DNA of 64,000 bases from Micromonospora coerulea (GTDB taxonomy: Bacteria > Actinomycetota > Actinomycetes > Mycobacteriales > Micromonosporaceae): NCBI RefSeq assembly GCF_016598485.1, contig NZ_JAEMUW010000001.1, positions 124,001 through 188,000 of the forward strand. The letters are read 5' to 3'. Both the position numbers and the translations under genes were made by a program. Shown piece by piece: positions 30,540-41,661 of this stretch; the stretch's first letter is position 1; each line of letters opens with the position of its first letter. Below the pieces are notes generated by a model. That model saw only the letters and a list, made by a program, of their open reading frames with translations. It searched no databases and had not been told where the DNA came from.

Positions 30540-30582
30540 GTTCGCCTTTCCCCTGGGACCGTTACATCGGAGGTTGGCGGGT

Positions 30583-31938
30583 ATGGGCCGGTTGTTCGGC
30601 ACGGACGGCGTTCGCGGGCGGGCGAACGCAGATCTCACCCCGGAGTTGGCGCTCGCGGTGGCGGTGGCCGCCGCCCACACGCTCGCCGAGACGGACAGGA
30701 GCCATCCGCCGCTCGCCGTGGTGGGCCGGGACACCCGGGCCAGCGGCGAGATGCTGGAGGCGGCCGTGGTGGCCGGTCTCACCAGCGCCGGCGCCAACGT
30801 GGTCCGGGTCGGCGTGCTGCCCACCCCCGCGGTGGCGTTCCTCACCGCGGAGGCGAAGGCCGACCTGGGCGTGATGCTCTCCGCGTCGCACAACCCGATG
30901 CCCGACAACGGGATCAAGCTCTTCGCCGCCGGCGGGCACAAGCTGCCGGACGAGATCGAGATGCGGATCGAGGCGGCGGTCGAGGCGAACGCCACCACGG
31001 CGTGGGACCGGCCGATCGGGGCCGGCGTCGGCCGGGTGCACGACCTGCTCGACGGTGCCGACCACTACGTCCAGCACCTCGTCGGCACGGTGCCGCACCG
31101 CCTCGAGGGCATCAAGGTCGTGGTGGACTGCGCGAACGGCGCCGCCGCCGAGGTCGCCCCAGTGGCGTACCGGGAGGCGGGCGCCGAGGTGATCGCCATC
31201 CACGCCGAGCCGGACGGGCTCAACATCAACGACGACTGCGGCTCCAACCACATCGACGCGCTCCGCGCCGCCGTGGTCGAGCACGGCGCGCACCTGGGGA
31301 TCGCGCACGACGGCGACGCCGACCGGTGCGTCGCGGTCACCGCCGACGGCGAGGAGGTCGACGGCGACCAGCTGATGGCGATCCTCGCGCTGGCCATGCG
31401 CGAGGCGGGCGAGCTGACCCAGGACACCCTGGTCGCCACCGTGATGAGCAACCTCGGCCTGCGGCTGGCGATGTCCGCGCAGGGCATCCGGCTGGTCGAG
31501 ACCAAGGTCGGCGACCGCTACGTGCTGGAGGAGCTGCGCGCCTCGGGCCTGGCGCTGGGCGGGGAGCAGAGCGGCCACATCGTCATGCCGGCGTTCGCCA
31601 CCACCGGCGACGGCGTGCTGACCGGGCTGCACCTGATGTCCCGGATGGCCGCCACCGGCAAGTCGCTGGCCGAACTGGGCTCCGTGGTGACCAAGCTGCC
31701 CCAGGTGCTGATCAACGTGCCGGTGGGCGACCGCACCGTGGGCGCCGCCGCGCCGGCCGTCCGCGCCGAGGTGGAGCGGGCCGAGGCCGAGCTGGGCGAG
31801 ACCGGCCGGGTGCTGCTGCGCCCGTCGGGCACCGAGCCGCTGGTTCGGGTGATGGTCGAGGCGGCCACCGAGGCGACGGCCCGCGAGGTGGCCGAGCGCA
31901 TCGCCGAGCAGGTCCGCGCCGCCAGCCCGACCGCCTGA
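30583..31938 (+). CDS. glmM: Phosphoglucosamine mutase GlmM
   Basis: Converts glucosamine 6-phosphate to glucosamine 1-phosphate for peptidoglycan precursor synthesis. The 451-residue protein begins [12 protein letters not shown], has the active-site phosphoserine loop SASHNP (Ser102), the metal-binding DGDADR loop, the sugar-binding GGEQSGH, and the phosphate-binding [12 protein letters not shown]. The ATG follows GGAGG by about nine bases. It sits downstream of rplM-rpsI, as in many actinobacteria, and works with glmS encoded at 37018. Confidence 0.97.
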   Translation: MGRLFGTDGVRGRANADLTPELALAVAVAAAHTLAETDRSHPPLAVVGRDTRASGEMLEAAVVAGLTSAGANVVRVGVLPTPAVAFLTAEAKADLGVMLSASHNPMPDNGIKLFAAGGHKLPDEIEMRIEAAVEANATTAWDRPIGAGVGRVHDLLDGADHYVQHLVGTVPHRLEGIKVVVDCANGAAAEVAPVAYREAGAEVIAIHAEPDGLNINDDCGSNHIDALRAAVVEHGAHLGIAHDGDADRCVAVTADGEEVDGDQLMAILALAMREAGELTQDTLVATVMSNLGLRLAMSAQGIRLVETKVGDRYVLEELRASGLALGGEQSGHIVMPAFATTGDGVLTGLHLMSRMAATGKSLAELGSVVTKLPQVLINVPVGDRTVGAAAPAVRAEVERAEAELGETGRVLLRPSGTEPLVRVMVEAATEATAREVAERIAEQVRAASPTA

Positions 31939-31945
31939 CAGGTCG

Positions 31946-31977
31946 GCCCGGCCGCGCGCTCGAAGTCGCGGCCGGGC
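31946..31977. terminator. Bidirectional hairpin terminator after glmM
   Basis: GCCCGGCCGCG (31946-31956) pairs perfectly with CGCGGCCGGGC (31967-31977) around ten bases, between convergent genes. Confidence 0.82.
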
Positions 31978-31987
31978 ATCCCGCCGT

Positions 31988-32743
<756 letters not shown>

Positions 32744-32745
32744 CG

Positions 32746-33120
32746 TTACTCCTCTGCCAGTAGTCGTGCCGTCGGGATCCGCCGCAGCAGCGCGGCCGGC
32801 ACCAGCGCGGCGACGCAGGTGACCAGCACACCGGTTGCCGCCACCAGGGCGGCGACCAGCACCAGCGCGGCCGGGAGGTCGCCGACCAGCCAGGCCGCCC
32901 CGGCCAGCCCCAGCGCCGCCCCGGAGAGCGCGCCGAGCAGACCGAGGGTGAGCCCCTCGTACCCGATCAGCCGGCCCAGCGCGGCGTCGGTCCAGCCGAT
33001 CGCGCGCAGCGTCGCCAGCTCCGCGGCCCGGTCCCGGATGTTGAGGTAGAGCACGTCGGCGACGGCGGCGGCGCCGAGCAGCACCGTCGCGACGGCGGCC
33101 ATGGTGTCCGGGCCTCGCAC
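32746..33120 (-). pseudogene. FtsX-like ABC permease, C-terminal remnant
   Basis: Only about 124 codons remain: a hydrophobic helix (VATVLLGAAAVADVLYL), the conserved cytoplasmic NIRDRAAELATLRAIGW that is the signature of the last FtsX domain, and two more helices ending PTARLLAEE. A complete permease of this type has several hundred residues, with this domain at its very end. Similarity stops near 33120, where the opposite-strand PadR remnant begins. The first available GTG would start it mid-helix, so it is probably not functional. It abuts the ATPase gene by two bases. Confidence 0.75.
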
Positions 33121-33584
33121 ACTCAGGGAGACGGGACGGCCTGGTGGTCGCCGAGCGGCAGGCCCAGGCGGTGAAGCCCGACCGGGTGGTCTACGAGATC
33201 ACCCAGGCGGGCCGGGCCGAGCTCGACCGGTGGCTCGGCGAGCCCAGCCCCCGCAGCGGCGGCTTCCGGGACGACTTCTTCCTCAAGGTCACCGCCGCGG
33301 CCCGCTCCGGGCAGCCGGCCACCGTCCGGACGGTGCTCGGCAACCAGCGCGGGCACCTGATGCGCGAGCTGTGCAACCTCGACGGGTTGCGCCGCCGCAC
33401 CGAGGATCCCGTGGTCGGTCTGCTGCTCACCGCGGCGAGCCGGCACGTCGAGGCGGATCTCGCCTTCGTCGACGACGCCGAGGCGGTGCTGCTCGCCGAT
33501 GGCGGCGCACTGCTCGACACGCTTCAGGCGGGCCGGCCCGAGGCTGCCGACCGGCGGCCCGGCCCGATCCGGGCGACGGGCTGA
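33121..33584 (+). pseudogene. PadR-like transcriptional regulator, C-terminal remnant
   Basis: The reading frame gives the end of a winged helix (RRDGLVVAER, VKPDRVVYEITQAGRAELDRWL) and the helical dimerisation domain of a PadR-family regulator. The N-terminal helix-turn-helix that PadR proteins need for DNA recognition is missing. The frame loses similarity upstream of about 33126, at the same point where the minus-strand permease is cut. The best remaining start is GTG 33144 (146 codons, no ribosome site). PadR genes are commonly divergent from the MacB-like transporters they regulate, so one deletion of the shared promoter region explains both remnants. Confidence 0.72.
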
Positions 33585-33667
33585 CCGGCGGGGGTACCCC
33601 GTTCCGCCCGCCGCCTAACAGTTGGTCGAACGGCTGGGGATCCAGATCCTGTCGGCTCGCGGGTGGT

Positions 33668-34777
33668 TCAGGCGGCCTGGACCCGGTGCAGGAACCGCTC
33701 GGCCAGCGCGACCACCTGCGCGGCGTCCAACTCGCCCGCCGGGCCGGCCACCGTCACCTCGGCCATGGCCAGGCCCGGCACGTCGGTGTCCTGCCAGCCG
33801 CCGACGAACCACGCCTTCTCCTCCGCTGCGAGGGCGAGGTTGGCGTCGTTCAACGCGCGGGCCGGATGCGGCAGCCAGAGGCGGAACTGGTGGGTGTGCG
33901 GCGGCGCCGGATGCACCCGGGCGCCGGGCAGGGTGGCCAGCACCGCGGCCACCTCCTTCGCGTGCGCCACGTGGCCGGCCAGCCGGGGCAGCTCCCGGTC
34001 CAGGCCGGCGAGCGCGGCGAGGGCCGCCGGCCACTGCTGGAACACGTTGCCGCCGTAGCGGTGCCGCCAGGCCCGGGCGTAGCGGGCCAGGTCGGCGGAG
34101 CCGGCCAGCGCGGCACCGGAGTGGCCGCCGAGGGACTTGTAGAAGGAGACGTAGACGCTGTCGGCGAGGCCGGCGACCTCGGCCAGGGACCGACCGAGGT
34201 GGACGGTGGACTCCCAGAGCCGGGCGCCGTCGAGGTGCACCCGCGCCCCCCGGCCGCGGGCCGCCGCGACCACCGCCACCAGCTCGTCCCAGGTCGGCAG
34301 CACGAAGCCGGCGTCGCGCAGCGGCAGTTCGAGCAGCAGGGTGCCGATCGGTTCGTCGAGCGCGTCCACCTCCTCCGCCGTCGGGTTGCGCGGGGCCTGC
34401 GTGGTGAGCACCGCCCGCAGCCCGCCGAGCATCGCGTACGCGTCCCGCTCGTGCACCAGCGGGTGGCTCAGCGGGTGCAGGCCGACCGCGCTGCGGCCGG
34501 TCACCTCCGTGCCGTAGCGCATCGCGAGCTGCTGGGCCATGGTGCCGGTGGGGAAGAAGACGGCGGCCTCCGTGCCCAGCAGCCCGGCGACCCGGCGTTC
34601 CACCGCCTCCACCGCGCCGCCCTCGCCGTAGATGTCCGGCAGCAGGTCGTCGGGGACGGCGGCCCGGATCGTGTCGAGCTGCTCGGCGACCGAGGCCGGC
34701 CGGATCCCGGAGAGCACGGTGTCGCAGCCGCGCAGCGCCGTCACCCGGCGGATCCGGTCGACGTACGCGTCGGTCAT
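33668..34777 (-). CDS. Threonine aldolase family PLP enzyme
   Basis: Fold-type I PLP enzyme of the beta-eliminating lyase/threonine aldolase family, 369 residues. Visible features are YGEGGAVEAVERRVAGLLG, the VFFPTGTMAQQLA cofactor loop, HLDGARLWES with the conserved Asp and Arg, and SFYKSLGG holding the Schiff-base lysine. Family members split L-threonine or L-allo-threonine into glycine and acetaldehyde, but bacterial paralogues may use other beta-hydroxy amino acids. The ATG overlaps the stop of the upstream aminotransferase gene as ATGA, so both are made from one transcript. Confidence 0.87.
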   Translation of the reverse strand: MTDAYVDRIRRVTALRGCDTVLSGIRPASVAEQLDTIRAAVPDDLLPDIYGEGGAVEAVERRVAGLLGTEAAVFFPTGTMAQQLAMRYGTEVTGRSAVGLHPLSHPLVHERDAYAMLGGLRAVLTTQAPRNPTAEEVDALDEPIGTLLLELPLRDAGFVLPTWDELVAVVAAARGRGARVHLDGARLWESTVHLGRSLAEVAGLADSVYVSFYKSLGGHSGAALAGSADLARYARAWRHRYGGNVFQQWPAALAALAGLDRELPRLAGHVAHAKEVAAVLATLPGARVHPAPPHTHQFRLWLPHPARALNDANLALAAEEKAWFVGGWQDTDVPGLAMAEVTVAGPAGELDAAQVVALAERFLHRVQAA

Positions 34778-35970
34778 CGGGGCTCCTTCAGTCGGCGCAG
34801 CCGGGTGACCGCCTGGGTCAGCACCTCCGGGCGCTTGCAGAACGCGAACCGGACCAGCCTCCGGCCCGCCTCCGGGTCGTCGTAGAAGACCTGGGTGGGC
34901 ACCGCCACCACGCCGCACCGCTCGGGCAGCGACCGGCAGAACTCCACCCCGTCCCGGCCGCCCAGCGGCGTGACGTCGGCGGTGACGAAGTACGTCCCCT
35001 CCGGGGCGTACACCGCGAAGCCCGCGTCGGTGAGCCCGGCGACGAGCTGGTCGCGCCGCCGCCGCATGCCGTCGGCGAAGTCGGCGAAGTAGGTGTCCGG
35101 CAGGGCCAGCGCCACCGCCACCGCCGGTTGCAGCGGGCCGGCGTTGACGAAGGTGAGGAACTGCTTGACCCGCAGCACGGCGGAGACCAGCGGCGCCGGC
35201 CCGCTCACCCAGCCGACCTTCCAGCCGGTGCAGGAGAAGGTCTTGCCGGCCGAGGAGATCCGCAGCGTGCGCTCCCGCATCCCGGGCAGCGTGGCCAGCG
35301 GCACGTGCGGCGCGGCGGCGTCCGGGAAGACCAGGTGCTCGTACACCTCGTCGGTGACCGCGTAGGCGTCGTGCTCGTGGCACAGCTCGGCGACCAGCGC
35401 CAGCTCGTCGGGGGTGAACACCTTGCCGGTCGGGTTGTGCGGTGAGTTCAGCAGCACCAGCCGGGTCCGCGGGCCGAACGCGGCGCGCAGCTCCGCCGGG
35501 TCGAAGGCGTACCGGCCGTCGGCGGCCGGGCGCAGTGTGACCGGGCGGCGGGCCGCGCCAGCCAGCGCGATCGAGGCGGCGTACGAGTCGTAGTACGGCT
35601 CGAAGCAGACCACCTCGTCGCCCGGCTCACAGAGGGCGAGGATGCTGGCGGCGATCGCCTCGGTGGCGCCGGCCGTCACCACGATCTCGCCGTCCGGGTC
35701 GTACGCCAGCCCCCAGAACCGGCGCTGATGGTCGGCGACGGCCGCGCGCAGCGCCGGGATCCCGGGGCCCGGCGGGTACTGGTTGTGGCCGGAGCACAGC
35801 GCCTCGGCGGCCGCGGCCAGCATCTCCGGCGGGCCGTCGGTGTCGGGGAACCCCTGGCCGAGGTTGACCGCGCCGGTACGCACGGCGAGCGCGGACATCT
35901 CGGCGAAGATGGTCGTGCCGAACGGCCGCATCCGGGCCACCAGCGGGTCGACATCGGGGAGTGTCGTCAC
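34774..35970 (-). CDS. PLP-dependent aminotransferase, class I/II (DapC/kynurenine aminotransferase-like)
   Basis: Aminotransferase of 398 residues from the GTG at 35970. Conserved segments: NLGQGFPDTDGPPEML, ITAGATEAI-like VVTAGATEAIAAS, LLNSPHNPTGKVF (cofactor-binding Asn), DEVYEHLVF, and SSAGKTFSCTGWKVGW with the PLP lysine. This pattern fits the kynurenine/glutamine transaminase-like group that also contains succinyldiaminopimelate aminotransferases of actinobacteria; which reaction it does here is open. Earlier in-frame codons are excluded because a TAGGCT -10 element lies just before this GTG. It is co-transcribed with the threonine-aldolase-like gene. Confidence 0.88.
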   Translation of the reverse strand: MTTLPDVDPLVARMRPFGTTIFAEMSALAVRTGAVNLGQGFPDTDGPPEMLAAAAEALCSGHNQYPPGPGIPALRAAVADHQRRFWGLAYDPDGEIVVTAGATEAIAASILALCEPGDEVVCFEPYYDSYAASIALAGAARRPVTLRPAADGRYAFDPAELRAAFGPRTRLVLLNSPHNPTGKVFTPDELALVAELCHEHDAYAVTDEVYEHLVFPDAAAPHVPLATLPGMRERTLRISSAGKTFSCTGWKVGWVSGPAPLVSAVLRVKQFLTFVNAGPLQPAVAVALALPDTYFADFADGMRRRRDQLVAGLTDAGFAVYAPEGTYFVTADVTPLGGRDGVEFCRSLPERCGVVAVPTQVFYDDPEAGRRLVRFAFCKRPEVLTQAVTRLRRLKEPR

Positions 35971-35977
35971 CTGCGTC

Positions 35978-35983
35978 AGCCTA
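35978..35983 (-). promoter_or_regulatory. -10 element TAGGCT of aminotransferase gene
   Basis: TAGGCT on the minus strand lies seven bases before the GTG at 35970 with no ribosome site, indicating a leaderless transcript and supporting this start. Confidence 0.6.
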
Positions 35984-36013
35984 CGGCCCGGGCGGGACAC
36001 CTCAAGTCCGCCG

Positions 36014-36775
36014 TCAGCCGCCGCAACTGACCCGCCAGGCGTGGTCGTCGGCCGACTCGGTGACGGGCCGGCCACCGCTCACCGTCATCGCGCAGGCGAT
36101 GGTGCGCCCGCCCTTGTCGTCGCCCTTGTTCGCCCACACGGACGCCCGGCCGGGGTCGTCGGTGCTGATCTTCGTACGCCAGGGCAGCCGTACGCCGTGG
36201 AGTTCTACGGGAAAGCCGTCCGCGTCGTAGTACAGGATGTTGGCCGGCCCCTGACCGGTCACCTCGTACGCGACGAGGAACCGGCCCGGCCCGCTGGACG
36301 GCGTGGCGGCGGGCTTCCGGGTGGGCGTCGGGTCCGCTGCCGGCGGCCCGCCCTGGTCCGCCTCCGCGTCCGGGTCCTCGGACTCGTCCGCGGTGGTCGG
36401 CTCCTCCTGCCGCGGCTCGGCGGCCCTCGGCTCGCCGAACGGGTGGGCCGGCAGGTTGACGAGGAGCCCGGCGACGCCGAGGAACCCGCAGACCGCCAGC
36501 ACGACGGCGGCGAACACCGAGAGGACGATGGTGGTCGTCCTGCCGTCCCGGCCGCGTCGGCGTCCGGCGGGTTCGGCGGGTTCCGCGAGGGGGGCGGGAG
36601 ACCCGGGCGCGGGCTGGGCCACCCCGGTCGGCGGCAGCCAGGGATCGGGCCCCGGCCTGGACGGCGCCGGGGCCGGCCGGTCCGGCTGCACCCACGGCTC
36701 GGGCGCGGCCGCCGGGTCGGGCGGGACCGCGCCCGTCGACCACTGTCGGTCGGGGGGTGGCGTTGCTTCGGACAT
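36014..36775 (-). CDS. MmpS-like membrane-anchored protein
   Basis: Single-pass protein of 253 residues. About 85 Pro-rich cytoplasmic residues are followed by a basic patch and one membrane helix (TTTIVLSVFAAVVLAVCGFLGVAGLLV). Next come an acidic Pro/Glu linker and a C-terminal beta domain (FLVAYEVTGQGPANILYYDADG ... VELHGVRLPWRTKIS) resembling MmpS transport-accessory proteins. No MmpL-type transporter gene is nearby, so its partner, if any, is elsewhere. It is a single gene, divergent from glmS. Confidence 0.75.
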   Translation of the reverse strand: MSEATPPPDRQWSTGAVPPDPAAAPEPWVQPDRPAPAPSRPGPDPWLPPTGVAQPAPGSPAPLAEPAEPAGRRRGRDGRTTTIVLSVFAAVVLAVCGFLGVAGLLVNLPAHPFGEPRAAEPRQEEPTTADESEDPDAEADQGGPPAADPTPTRKPAATPSSGPGRFLVAYEVTGQGPANILYYDADGFPVELHGVRLPWRTKISTDDPGRASVWANKGDDKGGRTIACAMTVSGGRPVTESADDHAWRVSCGG

Positions 36776-37004
36776 CAGCTCCGCTCGCAGGGGACGGGCC
36801 GCGGAGGCGGCCGCGGCCGGCGGCGTGCCGGGGATCGGTCGTCGCCCCGGCGTGGAAGCCTGAATCTACGTGGCCCGCCGCACCCGCCGGTGACCTGGAC
36901 GGGGCCGGGTGGTATGTCCGATCCTTCGGTGGTGTTCACCTGAACGCTCAAATTCAGTGATCGATTACCGCACTTCCGAGCACGCGCGATGAGCGAAACT
37001 GGGT

Positions 37005-37010
37005 TAGGCT
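37005..37010 (+). promoter_or_regulatory. -10 element TAGGCT of glmS
   Basis: TAGGCT lies seven bases upstream of the glmS ATG with no Shine-Dalgarno sequence, consistent with a leaderless mRNA. There is no room for a glmS ribozyme-type leader. Confidence 0.62.
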
Positions 37011-37017
37011 CGGGGCC

Positions 37018-38931
<1,914 letters not shown>

Positions 38932-38958
38932 CCGACCGGGCCCGCCCGGCATCCGGAG

Positions 38959-38985
38959 CCCCCTGCGCCGCCCACGGCCAGGGGG
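38959..38985 (+). terminator. Terminator after glmS
   Basis: CCCCCTG and CAGGGGG enclose an inner GCCG/CGGC stem with loop CCCA, followed by TTCC. It lies between glmS and the convergent hydrolase gene. Confidence 0.82.
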
Positions 38986-39015
38986 TTCCGCCGTCTTCCG
39001 ACCTGCCGCCCCTGA

Positions 39016-40716
39016 TCACCGGCCGAGCACGATCCGGGCCATCCCGTCGAGCGCCGGGTTGCCGGGCTCCCAGTAGCCGGTGTGGCCGTACCGGCCGCTG
39101 GGGAAGCGCCGGCCGCCGAAACCCGGATCGCTCGGGTCATGCCCGAACCACAACTCGTGGTCGCCCGAATGGAGCAGCGCCGCCGCTGCGCCGAGCGGCG
39201 TGGCGCCGAGCACCGCCCGGCGGGCCAGCTCGTCGGGGGGCCGGGCCAGCCGGATCACGTCGTCCGGCGCGGTGCTCGCCCACACCTGGCCGGCCGGCAT
39301 CCGCAGCTCGGCGGCGTGCGCCACCCCCACCCCGGGCGAGCCCACGAAGACCAGCGCGTCGGCAGCCAACCCGTGATCGCGGGCGGCCGTGCCCACCACC
39401 ACCGACCCGTAGCTGTGCCCGAGCACGGTGTGCCGGGCCGGCGGCCCCTCGTGCGAGGCGCGCAGCCCCTCGGAGAACCGGTGCAGCGCCGGCCCCGCGT
39501 CCCGGGCCTGCCCGCCCCGCGCCGCCTCGGGCAGGAAGTCCGGGGCGTCGTAGTCGAGCCAGAGCACCGCCGCCGTCTGCTCGGTAGGGGCGAGCGCCGC
39601 GCAGCGGTCCAGCACCCGGGCCGCGCGGCCCAGCTCGCCCGGCGCGTCGGCCAGGTCGGCGGTCATCCCCGGCACGTACGTCAGCACCGCGCCCGCCCGG
39701 TCCGGATTGCCCAGCGCCACGATCGCCCGCCCGTCGCCGGCCGGGTCGAGCCCGAGCAGGTACGCCCGGGGCGGCGCCGACCTTGCCAACCGCTCGGCGA
39801 GCCCGTCCAGCCCGCGGCGGGCCGCCGCCACCCGGGCCAGCGCGGCCAGCTCCAGCGGACCCCGTGGCACCCGAGCCAGCAGCGCCCGCTCGCGGGCCAG
39901 CAGGGCCGCCTGCCGGCCGGCCAGCAGCAGCCGGTTGGCCTGGTCCCGCGCCGACACCGGCACCCCGTCGAGGCGACCGACCAGGGCCGGCTCGTGGATC
40001 ACCAGCCAGCGGCGCTCGGCCGGCGTCAACCCCGCCCACCAGCGCCCCACCTCGGCCGGACCGGCACCGCCCGACGGCCGCCAGGCGGGCGGGACGCGCA
40101 CCCAGCCCGCCCGGGCCGCCGCCGACAATTCGGCCAGCCGGCCGGCCGCCTCCCGGTCCGCCGCCCCGGCCAGCGCCAACGCCTCGCGCACCGCCGCCGC
40201 CACCTGGGCCACCGTCGGCCCGACCCGGTCGGCGGGACGCGGCACGGCCGGGTCGGCCCGCACCCGGCCCGACCGGTCGACCAGCAGCCGGCCCTGGTCG
40301 GCGCGGGCCACGGCGGCGGCCAGCCGGGCCTTCGCCGCGCCGAGCCGGGCGGCGAACTCGGCGAGCACCTGGTCGACCTCGATCAGCGCGGGCAGCACCT
40401 CGGTCAGCTCGCCGCGCAGCGCCGTGACCCGCGCCCGCGCTGCGTCGCCGGCCGCGCCGGACCAGGCGGGGCGGAGGGTGGCCACCCGGGCGTCCAGGGC
40501 GTCGGCCCGCCGCCGCACCGGGCCGGCCAGCCCGCGCCAGGCCGCCCCGGCACCGGCCCAGGCGGCCGGGTCCGCGGACCAGAGCTGGGCGTACCCGACC
40601 GGCTCCGGCGCACCGGGCCCGCCCACCGACGGTGCGGGCCCGCCCACCGACGGCGCGGCGGGTAGCGCCGGCGAGGCGGCGTGCCGGGCCGCCGGACGCC
40701 CGGGACGGTGGCTCAT
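39016..40716 (-). CDS. DUF1023-type alpha/beta hydrolase with WXG-like N-terminal helices
   Basis: Protein of 566 residues. The first part is helical and rich in Ala and Arg (GYAQLWSADPAAWAGAGAAWRGLAGPVRRRADALDARVATLRPAWSG), like the WXG-type helical regions of type VII secretion proteins. The last 250 residues form an alpha/beta hydrolase of the DUF1023 group, with nucleophile elbow LGHSYGSVV and a late DHELWFGHDP stretch bearing the likely catalytic Asp and His. Substrate unknown. The ATG overlaps the stop of the small WXG-like gene (ATGA), so the two form a pair. A 21-base tandem duplication (40615-40656) encodes the APSVGGP repeat near the N-terminus. Confidence 0.8.
   Translation of the reverse strand: MSHRPGRPAARHAASPALPAAPSVGGPAPSVGGPGAPEPVGYAQLWSADPAAWAGAGAAWRGLAGPVRRRADALDARVATLRPAWSGAAGDAARARVTALRGELTEVLPALIEVDQVLAEFAARLGAAKARLAAAVARADQGRLLVDRSGRVRADPAVPRPADRVGPTVAQVAAAVREALALAGAADREAAGRLAELSAAARAGWVRVPPAWRPSGGAGPAEVGRWWAGLTPAERRWLVIHEPALVGRLDGVPVSARDQANRLLLAGRQAALLARERALLARVPRGPLELAALARVAAARRGLDGLAERLARSAPPRAYLLGLDPAGDGRAIVALGNPDRAGAVLTYVPGMTADLADAPGELGRAARVLDRCAALAPTEQTAAVLWLDYDAPDFLPEAARGGQARDAGPALHRFSEGLRASHEGPPARHTVLGHSYGSVVVGTAARDHGLAADALVFVGSPGVGVAHAAELRMPAGQVWASTAPDDVIRLARPPDELARRAVLGATPLGAAAALLHSGDHELWFGHDPSDPGFGGRRFPSGRYGHTGYWEPGNPALDGMARIVLGR
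40615..40656. repeat. 21-bp tandem duplication in the DUF1023 hydrolase gene
   Basis: GGGCCCGCCCACCGACGG-type units at 40615-40635 and 40636-40656 differ at one position and encode two copies of a PSVGGPA heptapeptide. Confidence 0.75.
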
Positions 40717-41009
40717 CGGGGCACCCCGGCCAGGCGGCGGGCGGCCCGGTCGTCGACCGCCTCGTAGCCCGCCGCGGCGAGTCCGACCGCGTCGGCGGTG
40801 GCCGCCACCCGGGCCGCCAGCGCCCCGCACCAGCGGTGCACCGCCGACTCCAGCTCGGCCAGCGTCACGCCGGTCCGCCAGCCGTCGGCCGTCGGCAGCA
40901 GCCCCGGCGCCCCGGCCACCCCGTGCGCCAGCGCGTACCCGTCGTCGCCCAGTGCCCGGGCGACCGCGCGGAGCAGCGCGGGCTGGACGGTGAACGGCTC
41001 CTCGGTCAT
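40713..41009 (-). CDS. Small WXG100/type VII secretion target-like protein
   Basis: A 98-residue, helix-rich protein with LLRAVARALGDDGYALAHGVAG and a second helix containing ESAVHRWCGALAARVAATADAVGLAAAGYEAVD. The size, two-helix layout and final Y-E-x-x-D element, like the C-terminal export signal YxxxD/E, fit the type VII secretion target family. It is coupled to the downstream DUF1023 hydrolase. No ESX membrane components are in the window, so secretion is inference. Confidence 0.72.
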   Translation of the reverse strand: MTEEPFTVQPALLRAVARALGDDGYALAHGVAGAPGLLPTADGWRTGVTLAELESAVHRWCGALAARVAATADAVGLAAAGYEAVDDRAARRLAGVPR

Positions 41010-41233
41010 CGGTGGACCCCCGGGCTCGGCCGCCGTCGGCGCGGGACGTCGGCGGCGGATCGACGGCCGACCCGGGCGGCGGGCCCGGGTCGGCGGACTA
41101 CGGGGGCGACGCTAGGTGGCCCGGCGGCGGGTACGTCGGCCCTGTGGACGACGGGCGGTGGCCGTACCCCCGGGTTGTGCACAGGCGTTGCCCACCGCGG
41201 AGCCGGTGGCTAATCTGCGACCCCGGCCGCCGG

Positions 41234-41239
41234 TAGGGT
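41234..41239 (+). promoter_or_regulatory. -10 element TAGGGT of acpS
   Basis: TAGGGT lies seven bases before the GTG at 41247, with no ribosome site, suggesting a leaderless transcript. Confidence 0.55.
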
Positions 41240-41246
41240 GTGTGCC

Positions 41247-41615
41247 GTGATCGTGGCTGTCGGCATCGACGTCGTGCTGGTGGACCGGTTCGCCCGGGCC
41301 CTCGCGCGGACGCCGCTGCTCGCCGACCGGCTCTTCACCGAGGCCGAGCGCTACACCCGCTCGGGCAACCCGCGCTCGCCGGAGTCGATGGCCGCCCGCT
41401 TCGCGGCCAAGGAGGCGGTGGCCAAGGCGCTCGGCGCCCCCGCCGGGCTGAGCTGGCACGACTGCGAGATCGTGCCCGACCCGGACGGCCGGCCGTGGCT
41501 GACCGTCTCCGGCACGGTGGCCGCCGCCGCGGCCGAGCGCGGGATCAACCGCTGGCATCTGTCGTTGTCGCACGACGGCGGCATCGCGTCGGCGATGGTG
41601 GTGGCGGAACGGTGA
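41247..41615 (+). CDS. acpS: Holo-[acyl-carrier-protein] synthase AcpS
   Basis: Transfers phosphopantetheine from CoA to the acyl carrier protein of fatty-acid synthesis. The 122-residue protein has the family motifs [13 protein letters not shown] (Mg-binding Asp), [13 protein letters not shown] (Glu-x3-Lys) and a C-terminal [14 protein letters not shown]. The GTG at 41247 follows a TAGGGT element; an in-frame GTG nine bases earlier would add three residues. It is followed 46 bases later by the NAD(P)HX repair gene, a common actinobacterial order. Confidence 0.95.
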   Translation: MIVAVGIDVVLVDRFARALARTPLLADRLFTEAERYTRSGNPRSPESMAARFAAKEAVAKALGAPAGLSWHDCEIVPDPDGRPWLTVSGTVAAAAAERGINRWHLSLSHDGGIASAMVVAER

Positions 41616-41661
41616 GCTGACCGGCGGGCCGGCCGGCCCGCCGTCGAGGGGACGGGGTGGC

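Noticed and set aside
33585-33667. GGGGTACCCC palindrome after the PadR remnant as a terminator
   Set aside because: The surrounding stem is short and interrupted; not separable from chance in GC-rich DNA.
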